A stretch of DNA of 64,000 nt from Pseudomonas sp. BCA17 (GCF_004519405.1 NZ_SGWI01000003.1:310001-374000), one strand, 5' to 3'. Shown: positions 39,976-49,605, numbered from the stretch's first letter. The notes: generated by a model not told the origin, from the letters alone. Program-made: numbers and translations.

Positions 39976-40213
39976 GGCGAAATCCTTGAATATGCATTAA
40001 TTGCGCCCGAGTATACCGACCACCCGCCAGCTTGCCTATGTGCCGGAATACCCGTCCGGCGGGGGGTTGCCGTGATAGCTGGGAAGCGGGCTATGGTGGC
40101 TGAGGATTTTTCATGCAGCCATCGTGGATGAAATCGGTATTCTTTGCATTCGGAGAGGCTCGCCCGTATGGTGCGGCGCTTGAGCAGAACCAGACATTTT
40201 TGAGGTTGCCACT

Positions 40214-40546
40214 ATGAGTTTGACCGAAGCCCGTTTTCACGACTTGGTGGATTCTACCCAGCAGGCGCTGGAAGATATTTTCGATGACAGCGGCCTGGAC
40301 GTGGACCTGGAAAATTCGGCCGGCGTGCTGACCGTCAAGTTCGAGAGCGGCCAGCAGTTGATCTTCAGTCGTCAGGAGCCGCTGCGTCAGCTCTGGCTGG
40401 CGGCGCGTTCTGGTGGCGTTCACTTCGACTATGACGAAGAAAGCGGCAAATGGCAGTGCGACAAGAGTGAAGAGCTGTTGGGCGAGATGCTCACGCGCCT
40501 GGTCGACGACTATACCGGCGTCGAGCTGGACTTCGACGAGATCTGA
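40214..40546 (+). CDS. cyaY: Iron donor/regulator protein CyaY (bacterial frataxin)
   Basis: A 110-aa frataxin homologue that binds iron and modulates IscS-dependent Fe-S cluster assembly. Acidic first helix TEARFHDLVDSTQQALEDIFDDSGLDVDLE and the strand region GVHFDYDEESGKWQC are typical. GAGG lies before ATG 40214. Divergent from lptM, the common pseudomonad arrangement. Confidence 0.94.
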   Translation: MSLTEARFHDLVDSTQQALEDIFDDSGLDVDLENSAGVLTVKFESGQQLIFSRQEPLRQLWLAARSGGVHFDYDEESGKWQCDKSEELLGEMLTRLVDDYTGVELDFDEI

Positions 40547-40548
40547 CT

Positions 40549-40767
40549 GTGACCCAGCCTGCACCTGTACGTCCGCCCAAGCCGCTGTTCAGTAATGTCA
40601 GCCCGGCGGTGCCGTCACCTTGTATCAGTTTGTGTCGCCTGGATGAGCAGAAGGTCTGCCTCGGCTGCTTCCGTCACGTGGAAGACATCCGCGAATGGCG
40701 CTCTGCCGACGACTCCCGGCGCCGGGTGATCTGTGCCGAAGCCGAGCAGCGTAGGGCGCGCACCTGA
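40549..40767 (+). CDS. DUF1289 small cysteine-rich protein
   Basis: A 72-aa protein with the DUF1289 pattern SPCISLCRLDEQKVCLGCFRHVEDIREW: four conserved cysteines that suggest a bound metal. Start GTG 40549, 2 nt after the cyaY stop, so it is probably translated by coupling to cyaY; no independent Shine-Dalgarno is seen. Function unknown. Confidence 0.82.
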   Translation: MTQPAPVRPPKPLFSNVSPAVPSPCISLCRLDEQKVCLGCFRHVEDIREWRSADDSRRRVICAEAEQRRART

Positions 40768-40835
40768 GGCCGTCTTGTTTATTTATGACGCTGTGGTAGT
40801 GTCCGGATACACCTCAACTCATCGAGGTCCGTGAG

Positions 40836-40869
40836 AACCCCGCCTTTTTTGGCGGGGTTTTGCTTTTTT
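40836..40869 (+). terminator. Intrinsic terminator after cyaY-DUF1289
   Basis: AACCCCGCC-tttttt-GGCGGGGTTTTGCTTTTTT, located 70 nt after DUF1289 and only 29 nt before the rnk start; it separates the units, unless rnk is transcribed through it. Confidence 0.85.
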
Positions 40870-40897
40870 GTGCAGAAAAAAGGAGTCTGCCTGAATC

Positions 40898-41311
40898 ATG
40901 ACCACCGCACCTTCCATCATCCTCACCCGTCTTGACGTGCAGCGTCTGGAGCAATTGATCGACCGTCTGGGCGACGAGTCTCCCGGCGTCGAAGCGTTGC
41001 AAGCCGAACTCGACCGCGCTGAAGACGTGGTTGGCCACGATGAAGTGCCTGCGGGTGTCGTGACCATGAACTCCAGTGTGCATTGCCGCGAACAAGGCAG
41101 CGGCAAGGACTACCACCTGACCCTGGTCTATCCGAAACATGCGAATGCCGATGAAGGCAAGATCTCGATCCTGGCGCCGGTGGGCAGTGCGTTGCTCGGC
41201 CTGCAGATAGGCCAGCACATCGACTGGCCGGCACCGGGCGGCAAGACCCTCAAGCTGGAACTGCTCAGCGTTGAAGACCAGCCCAAGGATGGCGGCGCCT
41301 TTCCTCTCTAA
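40898..41311 (+). CDS. rnk: Nucleoside diphosphate kinase regulator Rnk
   Basis: A 137-aa GreA/GreB-type C-terminal-fold protein that binds RNA polymerase and affects nucleoside diphosphate kinase and alginate production in pseudomonads. N-terminal helical segment (VQRLEQLIDRLGDESPGVEALQAELDRA) and C-terminal FKBP-like domain (VTMNSSVHCREQ ... SALLGLQIGQHIDW). AAAGGAG lies 12 nt before ATG 40898, a somewhat long spacing. Overlaps cyaA's stop by 4 nt in convergent orientation. Confidence 0.93.
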   Translation: MTTAPSIILTRLDVQRLEQLIDRLGDESPGVEALQAELDRAEDVVGHDEVPAGVVTMNSSVHCREQGSGKDYHLTLVYPKHANADEGKISILAPVGSALLGLQIGQHIDWPAPGGKTLKLELLSVEDQPKDGGAFPL

Positions 41312-44148
41312 ATCTGGTTCAGCGCCTTATTGAGCGACAGTTCAAGCTCGGCCTTGTAGCGCAGATACAGGTTGCTCGGGCTTTGCACATCACCGAGCAG
41401 GCCCGAGAGGTCCAGGTCGGTGATGTAGCAGCGGTAGCGCTCGGCTTCGCGGCGTTGCCCGACGATCTCCTGGGCGACCACGGCAAACAGTTGGTCGCCA
41501 AATTCCAGTTCGGAAAACTCCCGCTGATTACAGTACAGCGTGATGCCCACCTGGCCGGGAGCAGCCTTGCCGATAATCGCCTGCACGTCATAAAACGGTT
41601 TGTTGGCCGGGGTCGAAGGTGCCGGCCGAGGCTCAATGCCGCGTGCGCGGCCGCTCCCAGACGGCAATAGTTGGTAATACAGGGTTTGCACCTCGCCCAA
41701 CGGTTGCTGTGTGTCCAGGGACGAAAGGGCCTCCCGGCGATAGATGATCGATTGAAGGAAGCGTTGCAGCGGCGCCAACAGGCTCTGTTCATCATGGAAG
41801 GGCAAACGTTGCTGCCATAGCGCGTTGAACTCATCCAGGACATACAGCTCGGCCTGGCCTTCATTGACTCGGTAGAACACTTGTACGCAATCGGCCATGC
41901 CCATGGGGAGCAGTAGCGCCAGGTCGTGGCCTTCCAGGGCCATAGCGTCCAGGTGCAGCGGGCTGTAGCTGGCCAGTTCTTCGCTGAGGTAGGCGATCAG
42001 TGCGTCCTGGGTGGGTAAGGACACATGGTTGGCCTGGCCCGGCACCAGTTCCATTACGTGGTAATGCTGCTGCACCTGGAGCAGGTAGCGGTGATTGCCT
42101 CGGCCGAGTAGCAGGTTTTGTACGGTATCGAAGATTTCTTCGACGCGCTGGGCAATGAACTGTGCACGGTTGTGGCAAAAACACCGCACTCGCAGCCGGG
42201 GCAAGTGATCCGACGGCAGTTGGTTGAGGTAATCACGCAGGCAGTCGAGCAGCGCGTGGGGGCCGTCGTAGCGGCTGACCATCACCTCGTTCCAACTATT
42301 GAGCGTGACCTGGTCCAGGGTCAGCACGAGGTTGTCGCGTACACCGGCATAGCTGAGCGAGTCGGTGCGCTCGGTGGTCATCAGGATGTTCAGGTCGCGG
42401 TGATGTTTGAGCGGGTCGACGCCAACGTTGATCAGCAACAACACTTCTTCCGGAACCGCCGAGCGCAACAGGCGCTCTTCATCGACGCTGGCCAGGGGCA
42501 GGGGGATGGTCTGTTGCAGGCTGCCCAGCAGGTTGAACAGCTCGAACTCCGTCATGTCGCTGGCGCCAGGGTGCAGCGCCAGGCGCGTGCTGCTGTCGAT
42601 CACGCCATTGCGATGGCACCAGGTGAGCATTTCCAGCAAGTCGCGACTGCGCTTGATCGGCGCGAAGTGCTCCCATTCCAGTGCCGTCAGGCTGCCGTTA
42701 TACAGGCCCCAATGGTATTGGCCCGGTTCTTTGCGGTTGGGCGATTGCACCAGGGTGAGGGTGTCTTCGGCCAGGTCCGGGGCGATGCCTGGGTTGATGA
42801 ACTCGACCTTGCCGGCCTTGCGTTCAAAGGCCGCATATAGGCGTCGGCCGAGTACATTGAGGTCGCGTTTGTTGATCGGGCTGGCACTCTGCTCAGTCCG
42901 TGCGAACTGAGTCAGGAAGCGGTAGCTGTAATTCAGTTCATTGACCAGCGCCCGGCGTTCCAGCGCGACCTGGCGCACTTTCCACTGGCTGCGGCTGTCC
43001 AGCAGGGTCAGTTGACGCTGGTCCCAGCCCCACTCGTGGGCCAACCGCTCCAACAGCAGGCGTTGCCAACTGGGGGCGCGCTGGCCGGCGCTGAGCTTGC
43101 GGTTGACCTTCAGGTACAGCGCACGCCGCACCAGTTCAAGGCGCTCCGGCTCGTTGCGTGCCTTGAGGTATTCCTCGATCCGACGATAGACCACGATGTA
43201 CGGGTCAAGCTCATCCAAGTCCAACTGGTTGGCGAACACCGCCCGTTTGAAGCGCAGGCTCAGGCACTGTACGTTCGGATGCTCACTGGCGTAGACCTCG
43301 GTCAGTAGCAGCTTGAGCACCGACTTGTAGGGCGACTCGATGCCTTTGAACAGTTGCCACAGGCCGGCGCCAATGAACTCGCCCGGAGGAATGTGCGCCA
43401 GGTGACCGAGGTCGAGCGTGTCCTCGGCGGGGATGAACCGCTTGGAAACCAGCGCATGGGTGAACTCCGCATAGCGGGTTTCTTCATACACGGGCACCAG
43501 CCACCAGATCGGCGTGCGCCCGGCCAGCCAAATGGCGGTGCGGTAGAACTCATCCAGCAGCAGGTAATGCTGGGTGGTACCACAGTCGTCGGAGCTGAGC
43601 TGCGTATCACGTTCACCCAGGACAAAGCGCGTCGGCTCGATCAGGAAAAAGTGCGCCTCCGTGCCCATCGTCAGCGCCCAGGCTTCCAGCAGGTGGCACT
43701 TTTTGCGCAGCTCGGCCAGTTCGCTTTCGTTGAGGTCCGGGGCGTGGCACACCCACACGTCCATATCGCTTTGATCCGCCTGCGCCAGGGTACCGAGGCT
43801 GCCCATCAGGAACAGGCCGTGGATCGGTCTGGGCTGATTGACCGGGCGCGACTTGTAGGAGAACGAGCGGGTCAGGCGCTGGGCTTCGGCGAGGGCCTGG
43901 GCGTCGGGTTCGAAGTTGGACAGGCCGGCCGGCGTGCTCCCGGAGACGTAGCCAGGCAACAGCGGATGATTGACGTGGAAAAACAGCGGCAACATCGCCA
44001 AGACGCTTTGCTGGCGTGGTGTCAGCCCTTCGACGGCCCGGGCCATGCGGCCTTCGTTGAGTGCCATGAAGCGTGCGCGCAGTTGTGCCAGCACCTTGCG
44101 GTCGATGCCTTCATCCAGGTCGGGACGGATCTCATGGGTGCGGGTCAT
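41308..44148 (-). CDS. cyaA: Class I adenylate cyclase
   Basis: Makes cAMP from ATP for Vfr/CRP-type regulation. A 946-aa class I enterobacterial-type enzyme: the N-terminal catalytic half has the class signature HGLFLMGSLGTLAQADQSDMDVWVCH (nucleotidyltransferase G-S and paired Asp), and the C-terminal half is regulatory. ATG 44148 (MTRTHEIRPDLDEGIDRKVL) is preferred to a start at 44178, since the conserved-looking N-terminus begins here, but neither has a good Shine-Dalgarno. Convergent with rnk, stops sharing CTAA. Confidence 0.93.
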   Translation of the reverse strand: MTRTHEIRPDLDEGIDRKVLAQLRARFMALNEGRMARAVEGLTPRQQSVLAMLPLFFHVNHPLLPGYVSGSTPAGLSNFEPDAQALAEAQRLTRSFSYKSRPVNQPRPIHGLFLMGSLGTLAQADQSDMDVWVCHAPDLNESELAELRKKCHLLEAWALTMGTEAHFFLIEPTRFVLGERDTQLSSDDCGTTQHYLLLDEFYRTAIWLAGRTPIWWLVPVYEETRYAEFTHALVSKRFIPAEDTLDLGHLAHIPPGEFIGAGLWQLFKGIESPYKSVLKLLLTEVYASEHPNVQCLSLRFKRAVFANQLDLDELDPYIVVYRRIEEYLKARNEPERLELVRRALYLKVNRKLSAGQRAPSWQRLLLERLAHEWGWDQRQLTLLDSRSQWKVRQVALERRALVNELNYSYRFLTQFARTEQSASPINKRDLNVLGRRLYAAFERKAGKVEFINPGIAPDLAEDTLTLVQSPNRKEPGQYHWGLYNGSLTALEWEHFAPIKRSRDLLEMLTWCHRNGVIDSSTRLALHPGASDMTEFELFNLLGSLQQTIPLPLASVDEERLLRSAVPEEVLLLINVGVDPLKHHRDLNILMTTERTDSLSYAGVRDNLVLTLDQVTLNSWNEVMVSRYDGPHALLDCLRDYLNQLPSDHLPRLRVRCFCHNRAQFIAQRVEEIFDTVQNLLLGRGNHRYLLQVQQHYHVMELVPGQANHVSLPTQDALIAYLSEELASYSPLHLDAMALEGHDLALLLPMGMADCVQVFYRVNEGQAELYVLDEFNALWQQRLPFHDEQSLLAPLQRFLQSIIYRREALSSLDTQQPLGEVQTLYYQLLPSGSGRARGIEPRPAPSTPANKPFYDVQAIIGKAAPGQVGITLYCNQREFSELEFGDQLFAVVAQEIVGQRREAERYRCYITDLDLSGLLGDVQSPSNLYLRYKAELELSLNKALNQI

Positions 44149-44267
44149 TTCTAGTCGTTGGCTCGCAGAGCCCGACATGGGCGGCCGTGTAGGAGTTTAC
44201 AGCCAGAAGCGTAGGAGGTTTAGAGGGAAAAGGTTTTGGCGCCAGAATTTTGTGACGTCCACAGCTA

Positions 44268-44304
44268 CGCCCATGGAATCCGCAAGCGACGGATTCCATG
44301 GGCG
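44268..44304. terminator. Perfect 15-bp hairpin between cyaA and TIGR02647 gene
   Basis: CGCCCATGGAATCCG (44268-44282) is perfectly inverted at 44290-44304 around a 7-nt loop. It lies downstream of the leftward TIGR02647 gene (stop at 44315) and upstream of cyaA. No U tract follows, so it could be a terminator, protein-binding palindrome or mRNA stabiliser. Confidence 0.6.
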
Positions 44305-44314
44305 TCATCAAGTT

Positions 44315-44566
44315 TCAAGCGGCTTCTTTTTTGGTCGTATTCAGGATTGTCAGCAGATCTTGGGTGTGTTGCGCTGCGTCCCGGCCCAGGCTGGTCAGGT
44401 AGCCACCGTCGGGCTGGGTGATCAGTTCTTTTTCAAACAGGCGCTTGGCGGCGGCGATGGCAGTGGGAGCGGCGGTCTGGTGGACTTTAAGACCTTCCTG
44501 GGAGCTGCCCAGGTTGAAGAGTGCAAGGATTTCCAGTTCGGCAACCAACTCAGGGGTATACGACAT
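44315..44566 (-). CDS. TIGR02647 family protein
   Basis: An 83-aa pseudomonad-conserved protein, MSYTPELVAELEILALFNLGSSQEGLKVH..., rich in helix formers and resembling TIGR02647. A winged-helix-like C-terminus can be suspected from LFEKELITQPDGGYLTSLGRD. No function is known. It lies upstream of cyaA on the same strand but is separated by the perfect hairpin, so separate transcription is likely. Confidence 0.78.
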   Translation of the reverse strand: MSYTPELVAELEILALFNLGSSQEGLKVHQTAAPTAIAAAKRLFEKELITQPDGGYLTSLGRDAAQHTQDLLTILNTTKKEAA

Positions 44567-44677
44567 AAGGACTCCAGACTTTCTAAAATTTATTAGAGGC
44601 TAGCAGGGCATAAGGTGAACGCACTTTGCCGGGCTGTCCAGTCACAAACTCTTGAGTCTTGATATGGCGCAGGTTTG

Positions 44678-44703
44678 TGGCGGGGAAGCCAGCTTCCCTG
44701 CCA
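44678..44703. repeat. REP-type hairpin
   Basis: TGGCGGGGAAGC-ca-GCTTCCCTGCCA: a 12-bp stem with one G-T pair, similar to the GTGGCGAGGGAGCTTGCTCCC class. It lies just after the stop of the leftward acidic-protein gene. Confidence 0.65.
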
Positions 44704-44718
44704 CGGATAATCCCGGGC

Positions 44719-45003
44719 TCAGTCGTTTTCCGGTGGTAGCTCAGGCAGGGCTCGCAGGGCGGTTTCATACCATTGGGTATCGAATGCGCGGTCTTCCTCG
44801 AGCATCTTGTCGATTTCTACGGCCAATACATGGGCCATGAGATTCAGAATGTCCTCACGTTCGTAACCCACCAGTGTCAGCTTGTTGAAGGTGGCCTTGG
44901 CGGCAGGCGGGTTGTCGCTTTCGATCTGGTTTTCGATCGCCTGGGTCAGGGTACTTTCGGTGAACTCTTCTTCGTCGTTGTCGATATCGGTCGGCTCGCT
45001 CAT
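44719..45003 (-). CDS. Conserved acidic protein of unknown function
   Basis: A 94-aa acidic protein starting MSEPTDIDNDEEEFTES, with a helical C-terminal body (KATFNKLTLVGYEREDILNLMAHVLAVEIDKMLEEDRAFD) ending LPELPPEND. It resembles DUF1841-like or other small pseudomonad proteins, but I cannot name the family. GAGGA 7 nt before ATG 45003 supports the start over the upstream in-frame methionine. Not in an operon with either neighbour. Confidence 0.75.
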   Translation of the reverse strand: MSEPTDIDNDEEEFTESTLTQAIENQIESDNPPAAKATFNKLTLVGYEREDILNLMAHVLAVEIDKMLEEDRAFDTQWYETALRALPELPPEND

Positions 45004-45129
45004 GGCGGGTTCCTCAATGAAAGGGCGCCAGTCTACGCCCATTCAGGCAGGTGATGCTGCTGGCCAGGCCGAGGTCGACGATCTATAACAGATGCAGCCA
45101 ACCCCACACCCGGCCTGGAGGCATACCCA

Positions 45130-45789
45130 ATGCTCAAGCTTTACGGATTTTCGGTCAGTAACTACTACAACATGGTCAAACTGGCGCTGATGGAAAAAGG
45201 GCTGCCGTTCGAGGAAGTGCTGTTTTTCGCAGGGCAGACCCCAGAGGCGCTGGCTGTAAGCCCGCGTGGCAAGGTGCCGGTGCTGGGTGTGAAGCAGGGT
45301 TTCATCAACGAGACCAGTGTGATCCTTGAATATATCGAGCAAACCCAGGAAGGCCCGTCACTGTTGCCGGGCGAGCCGTTTCAGCGCGCCCAGGTGTTGG
45401 CTTTGTGTCGGGAGATTGAACTGTATATCGAGTTACCGGCCCGCGCGTGTTTCGCCGAGGCCTTTTTTGGTATGCCGGTGCCGGAGGCAATCAAGGAAAA
45501 ATCCAAGGCCGAGCTGCTGTTGGGGATCGGGTCGCTGGGGCGGCACGGCAAGTTTGCACCTTATGTGGCGGGTGAGAGCTTTACGATTGCCGATCTGTAT
45601 TTTATGTACAGCGTGAATCTTGCCTGTGCGGTGGGCGAAAAGCTGTTCGGTATGGATTTTCTTGAAGGTTATGCGCAGGCCAAAGCACTGCTGGAGCGAC
45701 TGCACGCTATGCCCAATGCTCAGAAAGTGGCGGCGGACAGGGAAGCGGCAATGCCGGGGTTTTTGGCGATGATTGCCGCCAAGAAATAG
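45130..45789 (+). CDS. Glutathione S-transferase family protein
   Basis: A 219-aa cytosolic GST. N-terminal thioredoxin-like domain (MLKLYGFSVSNYYNMVKLALMEKGLPFEEV; GKVPVLGV with the cis-Pro; NETSVILEYIEQ binding the glutathione gamma-glutamyl part) and C-terminal helical domain (ESFTIADLYFMYSV). The N-terminal residue usually responsible for activating glutathione is a serine (SVSNYY) region. Substrate unknown. Divergent from the acidic-protein gene. Confidence 0.88.
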   Translation: MLKLYGFSVSNYYNMVKLALMEKGLPFEEVLFFAGQTPEALAVSPRGKVPVLGVKQGFINETSVILEYIEQTQEGPSLLPGEPFQRAQVLALCREIELYIELPARACFAEAFFGMPVPEAIKEKSKAELLLGIGSLGRHGKFAPYVAGESFTIADLYFMYSVNLACAVGEKLFGMDFLEGYAQAKALLERLHAMPNAQKVAADREAAMPGFLAMIAAKK

Positions 45790-45811
45790 TCAGAACTGCC
45801 GGAGTTCAACA

Positions 45812-45846
45812 TGGGAGGAGGCAAGCCTCCTCCCACATTTTTTGGG
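45812..45846. terminator. REP-like hairpin and terminator between GST and argH
   Basis: TGGGAGGAGGC-aa-GCCTCCTCCCA followed by CATTTTTT, between convergent GST and argH stops. Confidence 0.72.
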
Positions 45847-45881
45847 TTATCCGAGCAAGCTCTGTTTCCCGGCAGCCTGGA

Positions 45882-47276
45882 TCAGCGGCTGGCGAGCAGG
45901 GCCTGACCGCGCGCGACGGCTGCCTTGACCTGTGCCGGCGCAGTGCCGCCCACGTGGTTGCGGGCGTTGACCGAGCCTTCCAGGGTCAACACGGCAAACA
46001 CGTCTTGCTCGATCTGGTCGCTGAACTGGCGCAGCTCCTCCAGGCTCATTTCCGCCAGGTCTTTGCCGGTGTCCACGCCGTATTTCACGGCATGCCCGAC
46101 GATTTCATGGCAATCACGGAACGGCAGGCCACGGCGCACCAGATAGTCAGCCAGGTCGGTTGCGGTGGAGAACCCGCGCAGGGCCGCTTCACGCATGATC
46201 GCGTGCTTGGGCTTGATCGCCGGGATCATGTCGGCAAAGGCGCGCAGCGAGTCGCGCAGAGTATCGGCGGCGTCGAACAGCGGCTCCTTGTCTTCCTGAT
46301 TGTCCTTGTTGTAGGCCAGTGGCTGACCTTTCATCAGGGTCAGCAGGCCCATCAGCGCGCCGAACACACGACCGCTCTTGCCACGCACCAGCTCAGGCAC
46401 GTCGGGGTTTTTCTTTTGCGGCATGATCGAGCTGCCGGTGCAGAAACGGTCTGGCAGGTCGATGAACTGAAATTGCGCGCTGGTCCAGAGCACCAGCTCT
46501 TCGGAGAACCGCGACAGGTGCATCATCGCGATGCTGGCTGCGGCGCAGAATTCGATGGCAAAGTCACGGTCCGACACGCCGTCCAGGGAGTTGCCGCCCA
46601 CGGCGTCAAAACCCAGCAGTTGTGCGGTGTATTCACGATCGATCGGGTAAGTGGTGCCCGCCAGCGCGGCGCTGCCCAGAGGCATGCGGTTGGCGCGTTT
46701 GCGGCAATCCACCAGGCGTTCGTAGTCACGGCTGAGCATTTCGAACCAGGCCAGCAGGTGGTGGCCGAAGGTCACGGGCTGCGCGGTCTGCAGGTGGGTG
46801 AAGCCGGGCATGATCGTGTCCGATTCGCGCTCGGCCTGTTCCAGCAACCCTTTTTGCAGGCGGGTGATCTCGGAGAGGATCAGGTCGATTTCGTCGCGCA
46901 GCCACAGACGGATATCGGTGGCTACCTGGTCGTTACGGCTGCGACCGGTGTGCAGTTTCTTGCCGGTCACACCGATGCGATCGGTGAGGCGCGCTTCGAT
47001 ATTCATGTGCACGTCTTCCAGGTCGATGCGCCAGTCGAACGTACCGGCTTCGATCTCACCGCGAATGGTGGTCAGGCCGTCGATGATGCTGTCGCGCTCG
47101 GCATCGGTCAGTACGCCGACCTTGGCCAGCATCGTGGCGTGGGCGATCGAGCCCATGATGTCGTGACGGTACAGGCGCTGGTCGAAGGTGACGGAGGCGG
47201 TGAAGCGGGCGACGAAGGCGTCGACGGGTTCACTGAAGCGGCCGCCCCAGGACTGGTTGGTCTTGTCGGTGCTCAT
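45882..47276 (-). CDS. argH: Argininosuccinate lyase
   Basis: Last step of arginine synthesis: argininosuccinate to arginine and fumarate. 464 aa, fumarase/aspartase superfamily. Signature [24 protein letters not shown] with the mobile loop catalytic serine; [12 protein letters not shown] and [14 protein letters not shown] are other conserved blocks. ATG 47276 with expected start [17 protein letters not shown]. Divergent from algR. Confidence 0.97.
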   Translation of the reverse strand: MSTDKTNQSWGGRFSEPVDAFVARFTASVTFDQRLYRHDIMGSIAHATMLAKVGVLTDAERDSIIDGLTTIRGEIEAGTFDWRIDLEDVHMNIEARLTDRIGVTGKKLHTGRSRNDQVATDIRLWLRDEIDLILSEITRLQKGLLEQAERESDTIMPGFTHLQTAQPVTFGHHLLAWFEMLSRDYERLVDCRKRANRMPLGSAALAGTTYPIDREYTAQLLGFDAVGGNSLDGVSDRDFAIEFCAAASIAMMHLSRFSEELVLWTSAQFQFIDLPDRFCTGSSIMPQKKNPDVPELVRGKSGRVFGALMGLLTLMKGQPLAYNKDNQEDKEPLFDAADTLRDSLRAFADMIPAIKPKHAIMREAALRGFSTATDLADYLVRRGLPFRDCHEIVGHAVKYGVDTGKDLAEMSLEELRQFSDQIEQDVFAVLTLEGSVNARNHVGGTAPAQVKAAVARGQALLASR

Positions 47277-47778
47277 GGATTCGCTCGTGATCTGCTTAAA
47301 AGAGGCATGGAGGTGTGCCGGCGATAATAACAGGGTTGCTTGTGGAGGCGGTGCTGCGGGTGGTCGGCATTTTTATTTGTACAAAGGATGGCTAAGTGCC
47401 TTGCCGCCGAACGCGTCCGGGAAGAGACTGGAGCCAGATGTTTATTGAAACGATATTTGACGATTGAGCAATGTGGTCTCAGTGAGCGTCTACAGTTGCA
47501 CTGATAGAGCGTGAATGCACCAAAGTCGGGTGATGCGGTCGAAGCCCGGACTATCCATTAAAAAGGGGGGTATTCGGATTGTGTATCAGTAAACCCTACG
47601 ACGATGCCCTAAGGCGGCCGGTCTTGGGCGCAATTGAACAGGTCCGGGTAAATATGAGTGCCACTCTTGGGGCACTTTTTGCCGCTCGCGCTAGTCTTAG
47701 CGTGGATCGCTGTGACGCAAGTCACCGCACCTGTCTACGTTATCCTTGTGCGAGACTCACGCAGGAATCCAGCGCAAT
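47277..47778. other. argH-algR spacer without the expected sensor gene
   Basis: The 502-bp divergent region contains no sequence encoding a histidine kinase or its remnants; short open frames on either strand have no family motifs. It must hold the argH and algR promoters. A CAGGAATCC Shine-Dalgarno for algR lies at 47762-47770. In P. aeruginosa the kinase gene algZ (fimS) lies here. Confidence 0.6.
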
Positions 47779-48525
47779 ATGAATGTCCTGATCGTTGATG
47801 ACGAACCCCAAGCCCGCGAACGACTGAGCCGTCTGGTCAGTGAGCTCGAGGGATATACCGTCCTTGAACCGAGCGCCACCAACGGCGAGGAGGCGTTGAC
47901 GCTGATCGACAGCCTCAAGCCGGATGTGGTGTTACTCGATATCCGTATGCCGGGCCTGGATGGCCTGCAAGTCGCCGCGCGATTGAGCGAGCGCGAGTCG
48001 CCACCCGCGGTGGTGTTGTGCGCCGCTCAAGAGGAGTTCGCCGCGCAGACGCTTGAAGCCAGTGGCGTCAGTTTCGTGGTCAAGCCGGTGACCGCCGAAG
48101 CCTTGCTCAAGGCCCTGAAAAAGGCCGAGCGCCCGAATCGCGTCCAACTCGGTGCCCTGACCCTGCCCGCCGCCCAAAGTGGCAATGGGCCTCGCAGCCA
48201 TATCAGTGCGCGGACCCGTAAGGGCATCGAACTGATTCCCTTGGGCCAGGTGGTCTACTTTATTGCCGATCACAAGTACGTGACCCTGCGGCACGAGACG
48301 GGCGAAGTGTTGCTCGACGAGCCCCTCAAGGCCCTCGAGGATGAGTTCGGCGACCGCTTCGTGCGTATCCACCGCAACGCGTTGGTGGCCCGTGAGCGGA
48401 TAGAGCGCCTGCAGCGCACACCCCTTGGGCACTTTCAGCTGTTTTTGAAAGGGCTTAACGGTGATGCCTTGATCGTCAGCCGACGCCATGTCGCCGGCGT
48501 GCGCAAGATGATGCAGCAGCTTTAG
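47779..48525 (+). CDS. algR: LytTR response regulator AlgR
   Basis: A 248-aa regulator of alginate, motility and virulence genes in pseudomonads. Receiver domain (1-115) with acidic pocket Asp7/Asp8, phospho-acceptor Asp54 (LLDIRMPG) and Lys near 104 (VVKPVTAEA); C-terminal LytTR DNA-binding domain (about 145-248, YFIADHKYVTLRHETGE, RIHRNALVARERIERLQ). ATG 47779 gives exact family length; the frame opens 33 nt earlier. The cognate kinase gene is not adjacent. Followed by the hem cluster. Confidence 0.95.
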   Translation: MNVLIVDDEPQARERLSRLVSELEGYTVLEPSATNGEEALTLIDSLKPDVVLLDIRMPGLDGLQVAARLSERESPPAVVLCAAQEEFAAQTLEASGVSFVVKPVTAEALLKALKKAERPNRVQLGALTLPAAQSGNGPRSHISARTRKGIELIPLGQVVYFIADHKYVTLRHETGEVLLDEPLKALEDEFGDRFVRIHRNALVARERIERLQRTPLGHFQLFLKGLNGDALIVSRRHVAGVRKMMQQL

Positions 48526-48663
48526 CCCAAGGGCTGCGGCGAGGTTTTCAATTCCGATCCCGGTGCGATGCGGCCAGGGAGGCCCCGCACTTGCTGATTC
48601 AAATCAAAGCGTGTCTGCCTGAGCTGTTATTATCTGCCGTATCTATTCAGTACGGATTGATCC

Positions 48664-49605
48664 ATGTCCTCTCGCGAAATCCGCATCGCCACCCGTAAAA
48701 GCGCCTTGGCCTTGTGGCAGGCCGAATACGTCAAAGCACGCCTTGAACAGGCCCATCCGGGTCTCAAGGTGACCCTGGTGCCCATGGTCAGTCGTGGCGA
48801 TAAGCTGCTGGATTCGCCACTGTCGAAGATCGGCGGCAAGGGTTTGTTCGTCAAGGAATTGGAAACGGCGCTGCTGGAAAATGAAGCCGACATCGCCGTG
48901 CACTCAATGAAAGACGTGCCTATGGACTTCCCCGAAGGCCTGGGCCTGTATTGCATCTGCGAACGCGAAGACCCGCGTGATGCGTTTGTTTCCAATACCT
49001 TCAAGTCCCTGGACGAATTGCCGTTGGGCAGTATCGTGGGCACCTCCAGCCTGCGTCGTCAGGCGCAGTTGTTGACCCGTCGTCCGGACCTGCAAATCCG
49101 CTTCTTGCGCGGCAACGTCAACACCCGTCTGGCCAAGCTGGATGCCGGTGAGTATGACGCAATCATCCTCGCAGCTGCCGGTTTGATCCGGCTGGGCTTC
49201 GAAGATCGCATCACTTCGGCGATCAGTATCGAAGACAGCTTGCCCGCAGGCGGGCAGGGTGCCGTAGGTATCGAATGCCGTACTGCCGACAGTGAAATTC
49301 ACACCCTGCTCAAACCCCTTGATCATCCTGATACGGAAGTCCGTGTCACGGCTGAGCGCGCCCTGAACAAGCACCTCAACGGTGGTTGCCAAGTGCCCAT
49401 TGCCTGTTACGCGGTTCTGGAAGGTGAAAACCTTTGGTTGCGTGGCTTGGTAGGCGACCCCGACGGCGGTACGTTGCTCACCGCTCAAGCGCGTGGGCCA
49501 CAGCGTGACGCCACAACCTTGGGCATCCAGGTGGCCGAGGAACTGTTGGCCAAGGGCGCCGGCGCCATTTTGCAAAAAGTCTACGGTGAGGCGGGCCCGC
49601 AGTGA
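48664..49605 (+). CDS. hemC: Porphobilinogen deaminase (hydroxymethylbilane synthase)
   Basis: Joins four porphobilinogen units into hydroxymethylbilane in haem synthesis. 313 aa; starts [25 protein letters not shown]; catalytic Asp in [13 protein letters not shown]; the dipyrromethane-binding cysteine is in [12 protein letters not shown]. Weak ribosome binding site. Overlaps hemD by 4 nt (GTGA). Confidence 0.97.
   Translation: MSSREIRIATRKSALALWQAEYVKARLEQAHPGLKVTLVPMVSRGDKLLDSPLSKIGGKGLFVKELETALLENEADIAVHSMKDVPMDFPEGLGLYCICEREDPRDAFVSNTFKSLDELPLGSIVGTSSLRRQAQLLTRRPDLQIRFLRGNVNTRLAKLDAGEYDAIILAAAGLIRLGFEDRITSAISIEDSLPAGGQGAVGIECRTADSEIHTLLKPLDHPDTEVRVTAERALNKHLNGGCQVPIACYAVLEGENLWLRGLVGDPDGGTLLTAQARGPQRDATTLGIQVAEELLAKGAGAILQKVYGEAGPQ

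Noticed and set aside
37780..40131. A 783-residue open frame on the + strand across dapF, lysA and lptM
   Set aside because: It is the antisense frame of three well-recognised genes; high GC third-position bias keeps the opposite frame open. No family motif or ribosome binding site was seen.
47579..47782. A 67-residue frame just upstream of algR, considered as an algZ remnant
   Set aside because: No HisKA/HATPase or LytS-type motif, and no ribosome binding site; it overlaps the algR start.
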